From NCBI GenBank assembly GCA_025352625.1, contig JANXSR010000417.1:1-44124 (forward strand): 44,124 nucleotides of DNA, read 5' to 3'. Below the pieces are notes generated by a model. The model worked only from the letters and a program-made list of their open reading frames with translations. It had not been told where the DNA came from and did not search any database. Both the position numbers and the translations under genes were made by a program. This stretch comes from Ferruginibacter sp. (lineage in GTDB: Bacteria; Bacteroidota; Bacteroidia; Chitinophagales; Chitinophagaceae). Positions 30,784-41,420 of this stretch are shown here, one piece after another. Every line of letters starts with the position of its first letter. Position 1 is the first letter of the stretch.

Positions 30784-31902
30784 ATGCATTCAATCATTTT
30801 ACTTTTTCGCCGCATAATTAAATTTTTTTTAGCAAGACCGGTAACCTGGTTAGCAGATAGATTTTCCTCTTCGCCTAAAAGAGAAAATGTAATGGCTTCT
30901 TTATCTAAATTGTACGAAGAATCTGTAGACCAGCCCGGTAAAAAAAGTGGCAGCATGTTTAGCTTTGATCCTCATAACAGATCAATCATCATTTTTTCTG
31001 ACCAACATAAAGGAGCAAGAAATGGCGCAGATGATTTTGCTGTGGCAGCAGATAATTACAAAGCTGCACTTGACTATTACCATCAAAATAATTTCTTTTA
31101 TGTAAATCTTGGCGATAGTGAGGAATTGTGGGAGAACAATGTTTTTAGTGTAATAAAACACAATGCAGATGTATTTGAAAAGGAAAAATTATTTGTTGAC
31201 AGTAACACGTACTGCAAAATAATTGGCAATCACGATTTGTATTGGAAGAATGATCCCTTTGCCCAAATACAAATAAAAAAAATCTACGGCAGAGAAATAA
31301 AGATTTTTGAAGGCATTGTATTGAGGGTGCAATTGAATGGAAAAAGTATCGATATATTTTGTACCCACGGTCACCAGGGTGATGCACAAAGTGATGGTAA
31401 CTGGTTTAGCAAATGGTTTGTGAGTTATATATGGGGACCATTGCAGGCGATTTTAGACATTAATACCAACAGCCCTTCTACCAACGATGAAAAAAAAACG
31501 TTGCATAATGAAATGATGTATGAATGGAGTATTGATCAAAAAAATGTAATCCTGATTACGGGGCATACCCACCAACCTGTTTTTAATTCCCTTACACATT
31601 TGGAAAGGCTGTATTTGAGGTTAGAAGAAGCGCAGGAATTAAAAGATGCCGCCGCCATTGCGACCATTGAAAATGAAATACCAAAGCGGAGAAGGGAATA
31701 CGATTTTTTAAATCATTCTTTCAGGAATATGAATCCCAGTTATTTTAATACAGGCTGCTGCTGTTTTGAAGACGGAAACATCACCGGAATCGAAATTTCT
31801 GGCGATGCAATCCGCTTAATCAGGTGGTCGAAAATAAACGGCGTTTCTACAAGGTCAGTAGCAGAGGAGGACAAACTTTTGGATCTTGCTCAAAGAATTT
31901 AA
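30784..31902 (+). CDS. Metallophosphoesterase
   Basis: IIIFSDQHKGARNGADDF, NLGDSEELWE, KIIGNHDLYW, CTHGHQGD, LITGHTHQPVF metallophosphoesterase motifs. Confidence 0.9.
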   Translation: MHSIILLFRRIIKFFLARPVTWLADRFSSSPKRENVMASLSKLYEESVDQPGKKSGSMFSFDPHNRSIIIFSDQHKGARNGADDFAVAADNYKAALDYYHQNNFFYVNLGDSEELWENNVFSVIKHNADVFEKEKLFVDSNTYCKIIGNHDLYWKNDPFAQIQIKKIYGREIKIFEGIVLRVQLNGKSIDIFCTHGHQGDAQSDGNWFSKWFVSYIWGPLQAILDINTNSPSTNDEKKTLHNEMMYEWSIDQKNVILITGHTHQPVFNSLTHLERLYLRLEEAQELKDAAAIATIENEIPKRRREYDFLNHSFRNMNPSYFNTGCCCFEDGNITGIEISGDAIRLIRWSKINGVSTRSVAEEDKLLDLAQRI

Positions 31903-32036
31903 TTAGTCATCCGTTGTGTGAACTTTATTCTTCAAAATTTGTTTTTAAAACTTAAATTTTACACAACAGTGATTGTAAAATAAATACCATTTTTTACCCT
32001 GCAAATCATCAGACATTTGCATCCTAAACAAAAAAT

Positions 32037-33104
32037 ATGTCGCTACTTTTTCAACCACTTACTATAAGAAATGTGCAGTTAAAAAACAGGATCGTTGTTT
32101 CACCCATGTGCCAGTACTCGGCCACTGATGGCTTTGCTACAGACTGGCACCTGGTGCACCTCGGCAGCCGTGCTGTTGGCGGTGCAGCACTTATTATTAT
32201 GGAAGCAACGGCAGTTTCTCCTGAAGGAAGAATTTCTCCCGGCGATCTTGGCATTTGGAAAAAAGAGCACATCGATTTTCTTAAACGGATAACTGCTTTT
32301 ATTGAAACACAGGGTGCTGTACCTGCAATACAACTGGCGCATGCAGGGCGTAAGGCCAGCCATCATGTGCCATGGAAAGGTAATAAAGCGTTAACGCCTG
32401 AAGAAGGTGCCTGGCAAACAGTCGCCCCGTCTGCTATTCCTCATACCGATGGAGAGCCGTTGCCCAAAGCAATGACCATAGAAGATATTGAAAAATTGAA
32501 AAACGATTTTTCTGCTGCCACTGAACGGGCACTAAAAGCTGGTTTTAAACTGATTGAAATACATGCGGCGCATGGCTATTTACTTAATGAATTTATGTCG
32601 CCCGTCAGCAATCAGCGCAGGGATGAATATGGAGGCAGTTTTGAAAACCGAATTCGTTTATTGACTGAAATTGTAACCAACACCAGAAACATCATTGGCG
32701 AAACTGTACCATTGTTTGTTCGCATCTCTTCTACCGATTGGGTAGCTGAAGGCTGGAATGAAGAAGACTCTGTGGTGCTGGCCCGCATTTTAAAAGATAA
32801 AGGTGTCGACTTAATTGATTGTTCTTCGGGAGGAAATTCATCGGAACAAAAAATTCCTTTGGCCCCAATGTACCAGGTACAATTTGCAGAAAAAATAAAA
32901 AAAGAAACGGGTATTTTAACAGGTGCAGTGGGGCTTATTACCAGTGTAACAGAAGCCGAACAAATATTAAATAACCAGCAGGCTGACGTAATTATACTAG
33001 CCCGCCAGTTATTACGGGATCCTTATTTTCCATTACATGCCGCCAAAGAATTGGATGATGATATTATTTGGCCGGTGCAATATGACAGAGCAAAACGGTA
33101 TTGA
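32037..33104 (+). CDS. namA: NADH:flavin oxidoreductase / Old Yellow Enzyme family (NamA/YqjM-like)
   Basis: RIVVSPMCQYSATDGFATDWHLVHLGSRAVGG, IQLAHAGRKAS, HAAHGYLLNEFMSPVSNQRRDEYGGSFENR motifs. Confidence 0.92.
   Translation: MSLLFQPLTIRNVQLKNRIVVSPMCQYSATDGFATDWHLVHLGSRAVGGAALIIMEATAVSPEGRISPGDLGIWKKEHIDFLKRITAFIETQGAVPAIQLAHAGRKASHHVPWKGNKALTPEEGAWQTVAPSAIPHTDGEPLPKAMTIEDIEKLKNDFSAATERALKAGFKLIEIHAAHGYLLNEFMSPVSNQRRDEYGGSFENRIRLLTEIVTNTRNIIGETVPLFVRISSTDWVAEGWNEEDSVVLARILKDKGVDLIDCSSGGNSSEQKIPLAPMYQVQFAEKIKKETGILTGAVGLITSVTEAEQILNNQQADVIILARQLLRDPYFPLHAAKELDDDIIWPVQYDRAKRY
32913..33100 (+). repeat. Left copy of ~188-bp direct duplication (3' end of the OYE gene)
   Basis: Aligned by eye without gaps to 34513-34700 (offset 1600): 13 mismatches in 188 bp (~93% identity). 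Confidence 0.95.
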
Positions 33105-33227
33105 TTTATTTTGCAGTGTTGGTAATGTTTCGGGACGAGACAGCTGTTGTACATTCGCCCTTCTGTAAGCTGTATCAAACTGCATACATTGTCCAATGAA
33201 GCAGGGTGTATTCCAGAAGCGTAGGAA

Positions 33228-33298
33228 CAAGGCAGGCTCATTTGCAAGGTTAGCTTTTGTGTGTCGGCTTTGTGTGCGTTGCAAATGTGCCTGCCTTG
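33228..33298. repeat. Long inverted repeat / hairpin, 20-bp arms
   Basis: CAAGGCAGGCTCATTTGCAA (33228-33247) vs TTGCAAATGTGCCTGCCTTG (33279-33298): 19/20 pairs, 31-nt loop. Confidence 0.9.
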
Positions 33299-33302
33299 GT
33301 GC
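33279..33302 (+). repeat. 24-bp direct repeat, left copy, flanking the nuclease gene
   Basis: ttgcaaatgtgcctgccttggtgc; matches 34489-34512 with one mismatch. Confidence 0.92.
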
Positions 33303-33342
33303 GTTGGCTATTAGAGACTTCGTTTATTCTGTCCAAACGATG

Positions 33343-34410
33343 TTACTCGCTGTCAATTATTTCTTTTACTTTGTTTTCCAACACTTTTTTGTCAGGCAAA
33401 TACAGTTGATATTTTGAAACAAAAATTTTATTGGCAAGTCCGCCTGTGGCATATTTTACAGTATATTCATGCTTGTCTGCCGCAATGATAATCCCTATTG
33501 GTTCATTGTCTCCCTCTGTATTTTCTTCTTCTTTAAAATAGTTTAAATAAAGGTTCATCTGTCCAATGTCTTGATGTTTCACTTTTCTTATTTTGAGGTC
33601 TATGAGAACAAAGCATTTAAGTATGCGGTGATAAAAAACAAGGTCAATATAATTGTGTTCATTGTCAACCGTAATTTTAAATTGTCTTGCTACAAATGAA
33701 AAGCCTTTCCCAAGTTCCAATAAAAAACTTTGCAGGTTATCAACAAGCTTTTTTTCAAACCCTCTTTCTTTTAAAATTTTATCTTTTGGCAATTCAAGAA
33801 ACTCAAAAACGTAGGGGTCTTTAATAGCGTCTTTAGCAACAATTAATTCGTGTCCTTTGTCTGCTAAAGCCAATACTCCCTTTTTATCTTTGCTTAAAGC
33901 TAAGCGTTGAAACAAAGCAGAATTAATTTGTCGTTTCATTTCTCTGAAACTCCAATTCTCTTTGATTGTTTGCCTTTCGTAGAAAGCCCTTGCCAAGTCG
34001 TCTGAAACGGTCAATAATTCAGCATAATGGCTCCAACTTAGCAATATGCCAGACAGTGTCTGGCTTTTTGCAGATTTGCCAGACGGTGTCTGGCGAATCT
34101 CCGATTTTCCAAACACCGTCTGGAAATTTGGGTATTTGATATAGAAAAGCCGCATCAGTTGCAGATTAGAACGGCTGAATCCTTTGCCAAATTTTGTTTT
34201 TAAATCTTTGGATAAAGAAACCAATAATTCTGACCCGTATTCTGCCCGTTCTTTCCCTTGCTGTTCAAATTCAACAATGTATCTGCCAATTTCCCAATTA
34301 GCTTTCACTAATTCAGTGTTGATTGCTTTGATAGCATTTTCTCTTGCCTTTTGAAGGGTAGAACCAATGTTATCAAGTAACTGGTTGTATTTATTTTTAC
34401 TAAGATTCAT
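33343..34410 (-). CDS. DUF1016 / YhcG-type PD-(D/E)XK nuclease domain protein
   Basis: N-terminal [34 protein letters not shown]-terminal nuclease-like [49 protein letters not shown]. Confidence 0.92.
   Translation of the reverse strand: MNLSKNKYNQLLDNIGSTLQKARENAIKAINTELVKANWEIGRYIVEFEQQGKERAEYGSELLVSLSKDLKTKFGKGFSRSNLQLMRLFYIKYPNFQTVFGKSEIRQTPSGKSAKSQTLSGILLSWSHYAELLTVSDDLARAFYERQTIKENWSFREMKRQINSALFQRLALSKDKKGVLALADKGHELIVAKDAIKDPYVFEFLELPKDKILKERGFEKKLVDNLQSFLLELGKGFSFVARQFKITVDNEHNYIDLVFYHRILKCFVLIDLKIRKVKHQDIGQMNLYLNYFKEEENTEGDNEPIGIIIAADKHEYTVKYATGGLANKIFVSKYQLYLPDKKVLENKVKEIIDSE
34036..34125 (-). repeat. Three tandem 10-codon units carrying palindromes, in-frame within the nuclease gene
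   Basis: Palindromes at 34048-34064, 34078-34094 and 34106-34126, centres 34056/34086/34116 (exactly 30 bp apart); encode [10 protein letters not shown] / [10 protein letters not shown] / [10 protein letters not shown]. Confidence 0.93.
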
Positions 34411-34455
34411 TTTGTAAAATTAAAAAATTATATGCTGCCGAATAAATTTTTAGGG

Positions 34456-34473
34456 GTCAGAAAATTTTCTGGC
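34456..34473. promoter_or_regulatory. Palindrome upstream of the nuclease gene (possible operator)
   Basis: gtcagaaaattttctggc; inner 14 bp (34458-34471) perfectly palindromic; 46 bp from the nuclease start. Confidence 0.5.
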
Positions 34474-34488
34474 TTAACCGCATTTACC

Positions 34489-34512
34489 TTGCAAATGTGC
34501 CTGACTTGGTGC
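34489..34512 (+). repeat. 24-bp direct repeat, right copy, abutting the duplicated OYE fragment
   Basis: ttgcaaatgtgcctgacttggtgc; next base (34513) is the first base of OYE homology. Confidence 0.92.
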
Positions 34513-34701
34513 ATTTTAACAGGTGCAGTAGGGCTTATTACCAGCGTAACGGAAGCCGAACAAATATTAAATAACCAGCAGGCTGACGTAATTATACTGG
34601 CCCGCCAATTATTACGGGACCCTTATTTTCCATTACATGCCGCCAACGAATTGGGGGATGATATTGTTTGGCCAGTGCAATATGACAGAGCAAAAAGATA
34701 A
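34513..34701 (+). pseudogene. Truncated duplicate of the OYE gene 3' end (right copy)
   Basis: Encodes [62 protein letters not shown], matching the C-terminus of the 32037-33104 gene. Confidence 0.93.
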
Positions 34702-34718
34702 TATTTTAATTATGCAAT

Positions 34719-35135
34719 CTATCCCTCATCAACAGGATGACCAATTTCCCAGTGGTGACCAAAAGGATCAACAAGTCTTCCCAGTTTCCATCCATAATCC
34801 TCCCTTACCGGGAATACTTCGGTTGCACCAGCTTCCAACGCCCTTGAAAAAAATGTTTCTGGATCTGCTATCGTTACTATCATTCTAACGGTTCCGCCGC
34901 CTACGGTGGCAGGACTAAAATTTCCATGTTCGGGAGATTCATCACTTAACCAAAATTCGGCACCTTCAATAGAAAGCCTTGCTACAAGTGCTCCATCAGG
35001 GTCTTCAAGCCGGAAGCTTTCAGTAGCACCAAATGCAGCTTTGTAAAATGCTACTGCTGCCTGGCTGTTTCTCACAGACAACCATGGTGCAATGGTGGTT
35101 AGGATTACGGTCTTATTATTTACGTTATCAGGCAT
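34719..35135 (-). CDS. VOC/glyoxalase family protein (PhnB-like)
   Basis: LSVRNSQAAVAFYKAAFGATESFRLEDPDGALVARLSIEGAEFWLSDE ... DYGWKLGRLVDPFGHHWEIG. Confidence 0.9.
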   Translation of the reverse strand: MPDNVNNKTVILTTIAPWLSVRNSQAAVAFYKAAFGATESFRLEDPDGALVARLSIEGAEFWLSDESPEHGNFSPATVGGGTVRMIVTIADPETFFSRALEAGATEVFPVREDYGWKLGRLVDPFGHHWEIGHPVDEG

Positions 35136-35187
35136 TAAGCTAAATTATTGATGTGGAATACAGGTTGCTTTTTTATTAAAAAATTAT

Positions 35188-37305
<2,118 letters not shown>

Positions 37306-37598
37306 TTATTTTGATGCACATGGTTTTGTATGGTACTCATCACGCCGAAAGGTAAATTAATTTCTTTAATAGATTTAGCCTGTTTTTGTACTGCTGATTA
37401 ATCAGTTTAGGTAATTATAAAACCTTTAAGAAATCGCATTTTTTTTGATAAAATAAATAGGCTATTATTTCTTTTCGCTACATTTATTATCCATTCAATC
37501 TAATACCAGGATTAACCCTTTCAACCGTTCCGTTGCAAAGCAGTTGAAACCATTCGCAGATTTAGCATCAATTAAAAATTCAATTAAAATAACCCTTT

Positions 37599-40500
37599 AT
37601 GCAGCTTCGTTTATTTATTTTAACCAGTAGTATTTTTTTGTTATTGGTTTGCCCGCCATTGTTGGCACAGACCAATGCAGGCAACACGTTGTCTACCCTT
37701 AAGGAAGGACAACATCTAAATGGATTTAGTGCTGCCGCATTATACCTTAATGATGCAGGCCAGCCAATGGGAGGCCGTTTTGTGCATGATAAAACGGGTT
37801 TTACATTAGACCTTTTGCAGATAGAATCTGTACCACAAACATTTATTTGGGTAAACTCATTACCACTTTCAAATAAAGGCGAACCGCATACGCAGGAGCA
37901 TCTTTTAATTACAAAAGGCAATAAAGGGCGTGACCTGAATACAACCGAAGGGATGTCGCTTGCCTTTTCAAATGCCTTTACTTCGCAAGCTTACACGGCA
38001 TACAATTTTAATACCGCTGCCGGTGGAACTGTTTTTTATAAATTGTTTGAAGAATACCTTGATGCATTGCTGCACCCCAATTATACAGATGAAGAAGTAC
38101 ACCGGGAAGTGTGCAACTGGGGCGTGGCAGAAGATGCGGCCACAAAACAATTAAAGATAGAAGAGAAGGGCTCTGTGTACAATGAAATGAAAACAGGAAT
38201 GAACAATCCCTATGCACAGGTGTACGACCATATGGGAAGATTATTGTATGGCACTACACACCCGCTTTCTTACAATGCCGGAGGTAACCCTGATGATATA
38301 CGGATACTCAATGCTGCAGACATCAAACATTTTCATGATCTTAATTACCACCTTGGCAATATGGGTGCCATTACGGCTTTACCCAAAACAATGCCACTTG
38401 CCGCAGTGCTGAAAAAAACCGATGAGCTACTCAACAGGCTACAGCCAAAGGAAGAACAAAAAGTTTACAGCAATCAAATACCTGCACCTAACGCTGCACC
38501 CGAAGGCACCGTTCAATTGGTAGAATATCCAAGCACCAATGAGCAGGATCCCGGCATTATGATGTTTACTTTTCCAGCCCAGCTTACCCTTAGTGCTACT
38601 GATGAACTGATGCTGAATAATTTTCTGAGCACTTTTGCAGGAGATGCCAGTACCAACCTCTATAAAAAATTTATTGATGGTAAAACAAGAGAGATTGATC
38701 TTGGAGCACAGGGTTTGTTTGCCTACGCAGATAATAATGCCGGTCAGCCTGTGTTTATTGGTATTACAGATGTTGCTACAGCAAATCTTACCAAAGAAAA
38801 AGCTGCCATGGCGGTTCAAAAAATAATGACCGAACTAAATCGTATAGCGGCATTTGAAGATGGTTCTGAAGAACTAACAGAATTTAATCAACGGTTTAAG
38901 AACAGCCTTACTGATAACAAGCGTAGTCTTGCAAAATTCATCAACACACCACCTAAGTTTGGCTTTAGGGATACCTACGACAGCTGGTACCAGCAGGTAA
39001 GCGAAATGACTAAGATAAAAGACTTTAAAAAATCAATCATTCTAAAACCACAGTTTGAAGAAATTGAGAAATTACTGGCCGGTGGAAAAAATTTTTGGGG
39101 TACGTATTTTACTAAATGGAAGCTTACTACCTCATTGCCTTATGTGGTGGTAAGCAAGGCCAATACTACCTTACTGGCGCAGCAGGATAGTGCCGCTAAA
39201 CTGAGGGCCGCTGCTGAAATAGCTATTTTAAAAACAACATATGCTGTAACAGGAGATCAGGAAGCTATTCAAAAATACAAAGCAGCGTATGATGCCAATA
39301 CGCTTGCGCTTGAAAAAGCAGCACAGTCAACTTCAATCAGGTTTATTGATAACCCACCTCTTGACGATCAGCTTGAGTATAAAACCAGCCTGCTGCAAAA
39401 TAAAATTCCGATGCTGGCATCTACATTTAATAATATGACGAGTGCCACAACCGGCCTTGCTCTACGCCTTGATAATTTACCCACAGATAAATTAGTGTAC
39501 CTGGCCATACTGCCTGAATTACTTACGCAAACCGGTATTATAAAAGAAGGTAAAGCCATTTCGTATGAAGATATGATGCAGTTACAGCGGCAGCAGATAC
39601 TAAGTTTAACTTGTAATTACAGTACCAATTTTAGAACGGGCAGGGCCGAGTTATTGGTAAAGGGTGCAGGCAATAATGTGGTAGAAGCGCAACGGTCTGT
39701 GCAATGGATGAATGATGTGTTACAAAACCCTAACTGGACAATGAAAAATATTTCCCGTATGCGTGACCTTGTTAACCAGGTGCTGAGCAACAAAAGAAAA
39801 ACCATGCAGAATGCCGAAGAAGCATGGGTGAATGATCCGGCTACAGCCTACCGCCGGCAGGACAACCCTTTGCTGCTGGCAACATCGTCCTTCTTAACAG
39901 CATCGCACAATATTCATCGCCTACGCTGGATGCTGATGAACGCAGGCAATCCCACTGATAGAAATGCTGCCGCCGCTTATTTGGATATGCTGGGCGCTGC
40001 CAAAGGATCAAGAGACAATTTAAAATTATTGCTTGCCAAATTACAGGGGTTTAATACCATTATGGTTGTAATGGAAGAACCATTGCAACGTATTTTAGGA
40101 GGCTTTGGCGCACTGGATTCAACCGCAAAAAAGACAATTACAGAAGCAGCTAAAGACCTTGACCAGGTGATGGGCGATCTACCCGATACATCGCTTATTG
40201 CAGACTGGAAATACCTGTGCAAACAAATGAAACATGATCTGTTGCAAACACCCGAAAAAACATTGGCTGATTTGAATGAAGTAAGAAAGACGCTGTTGCA
40301 TTCCGCCAACGCAAGAATGTTTATTACCAGCTCGGGTGCCTCGCAGGTGGCACTGCAAAAAAATATCAGCAGCCTGCTTGACGGGCTTTCTAAAGAGAAC
40401 GTTACACGGATAAACTACGCCAATAAAAAAATGATTGATGAACGATTGAAACAAAGACTGTCCACTACCGAAAACCCTGTGTACGTCGGGCTTATTAATT

Positions 40501-41165
40501 CCAATTCATCTACGGGTGTATTCATCAATGCTGTTAAGTTGTTGACCTACGCCGATACCAGCCGCGAAAAGTTACTACAGTTTTTGGCAGCGCAATTATT
40601 CGCCGGTGGCGGTAAACAAAGTGTGTATACAAAAACAACCGGTGCAGGCTTGTCGTACAGTACTGGTGTGGGCTGCTCTCCTGCCGGAGGTAGCTTTAGG
40701 TATTATGCCGAACGTACGCCGCTGTTACCGCAAACGCTCAGTTTTGTGATTGATGAAATTAAGAAAACACCGAACGACCCCGCCATGAGTGAATACATTT
40801 TTTCACTGGCAGTAAGTGCCAACCGCTCCTCGGCTGATTACGAAGCCAGGGGCGAAGCAATGGCTGCCGATATTACAGATGGGCTTACCCCAACGGTGAT
40901 CAGCAATTTTAGAAAAGCCGTATTGCGCCTGCGTAAAATGCCCGGCCTGATGAATGAAGTGTACAAACGCAAAGATGCCGTGTACGAAAAAATATTACCG
41001 GGCTACGGCGCTAAAATGAAGGATGTGCAAAACGTAAGCAATTATGTAATAGGTGCCGAAAAGCAGCTGGCTGCCTATGAAACATATTTACAATCTAAAG
41101 ATGGCGCTGATACAAAACTGTACAGAATTTATCCCAGGGATTACTGGATGACTGTGGAAGACTAA
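37599..41165 (+). CDS. Insulinase (M16) family zinc metallopeptidase, presequence-protease-like
   Basis: Signal peptide; HxxEH motif in EPHTQEHLLITKGNKG; 1188 aa; downstream E in EEYLDALLHPNYTDEEVHREVCNW. Confidence 0.88.
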   Translation: MQLRLFILTSSIFLLLVCPPLLAQTNAGNTLSTLKEGQHLNGFSAAALYLNDAGQPMGGRFVHDKTGFTLDLLQIESVPQTFIWVNSLPLSNKGEPHTQEHLLITKGNKGRDLNTTEGMSLAFSNAFTSQAYTAYNFNTAAGGTVFYKLFEEYLDALLHPNYTDEEVHREVCNWGVAEDAATKQLKIEEKGSVYNEMKTGMNNPYAQVYDHMGRLLYGTTHPLSYNAGGNPDDIRILNAADIKHFHDLNYHLGNMGAITALPKTMPLAAVLKKTDELLNRLQPKEEQKVYSNQIPAPNAAPEGTVQLVEYPSTNEQDPGIMMFTFPAQLTLSATDELMLNNFLSTFAGDASTNLYKKFIDGKTREIDLGAQGLFAYADNNAGQPVFIGITDVATANLTKEKAAMAVQKIMTELNRIAAFEDGSEELTEFNQRFKNSLTDNKRSLAKFINTPPKFGFRDTYDSWYQQVSEMTKIKDFKKSIILKPQFEEIEKLLAGGKNFWGTYFTKWKLTTSLPYVVVSKANTTLLAQQDSAAKLRAAAEIAILKTTYAVTGDQEAIQKYKAAYDANTLALEKAAQSTSIRFIDNPPLDDQLEYKTSLLQNKIPMLASTFNNMTSATTGLALRLDNLPTDKLVYLAILPELLTQTGIIKEGKAISYEDMMQLQRQQILSLTCNYSTNFRTGRAELLVKGAGNNVVEAQRSVQWMNDVLQNPNWTMKNISRMRDLVNQVLSNKRKTMQNAEEAWVNDPATAYRRQDNPLLLATSSFLTASHNIHRLRWMLMNAGNPTDRNAAAAYLDMLGAAKGSRDNLKLLLAKLQGFNTIMVVMEEPLQRILGGFGALDSTAKKTITEAAKDLDQVMGDLPDTSLIADWKYLCKQMKHDLLQTPEKTLADLNEVRKTLLHSANARMFITSSGASQVALQKNISSLLDGLSKENVTRINYANKKMIDERLKQRLSTTENPVYVGLINSNSSTGVFINAVKLLTYADTSREKLLQFLAAQLFAGGGKQSVYTKTTGAGLSYSTGVGCSPAGGSFRYYAERTPLLPQTLSFVIDEIKKTPNDPAMSEYIFSLAVSANRSSADYEARGEAMAADITDGLTPTVISNFRKAVLRLRKMPGLMNEVYKRKDAVYEKILPGYGAKMKDVQNVSNYVIGAEKQLAAYETYLQSKDGADTKLYRIYPRDYWMTVED

Positions 41166-41185
41166 AAATTATAAAAAAGAAATTT

Positions 41186-41223
41186 AATAAAAAAGTTGCT
41201 TTTGTTAAAGCAACTTTTTTATT
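41186..41223. terminator. Bidirectional intrinsic terminator
   Basis: Perfect 17-bp stem aataaaaaagttgcttt-tgtt-aaagcaacttttttatt between convergent genes. Confidence 0.85.
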
Positions 41224-41241
41224 AAACAGGAATCAACAGAT

Positions 41242-41265
41242 AGGTTAATTAATATTAATTAACCT
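41242..41265. repeat. 24-bp perfect palindrome
   Basis: AGGTTAATTAATATTAATTAACCT is identical to its reverse complement. Confidence 0.95.
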
Positions 41266-41420
41266 TGGTGCTTTTACGTTAACGGGTAAAGAGTCAAAAT
41301 TTCAATCGCAGTAAAGTATGTATATTATTCCAAACAGCTTATTACAGGCTGTCTGATTGCTGGCCTCACTTCCTATTAACTGCGTAAAAAATAATTTTTT
41401 ATTTGTACAAAAAGAAAGTA

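Noticed and set aside
33033-33284. Antisense ORFs at 33023-33284 and plus-strand ORF 33196-33417
   Set aside because: Overlap the OYE 3' end, the hairpin and the nuclease gene; composition (Cys/Arg-rich, low complexity) suggests non-coding repeat DNA.
33228-33320. Integron attC-like site (large hairpin followed by GCGTTGGC)
   Set aside because: No matching R'/R'' RYYYAAC/GTTRRRY pair and no integrase in the window; the hairpin is better explained as an inverted copy of the boundary repeat.
34036-34126. CRISPR-like array (three regularly spaced palindromes, 30-bp period)
   Set aside because: Only three units, entirely in-frame within a coding sequence, with no unique spacers of typical length, no leader and no cas genes.
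34432-34512. Reading the 34432-34701 ORF as a novel 89-aa protein
   Set aside because: Its C-terminal 62 aa are the duplicated OYE C-terminus; the N-terminal part is cassette-end DNA (palindrome plus boundary repeat) fused in frame.
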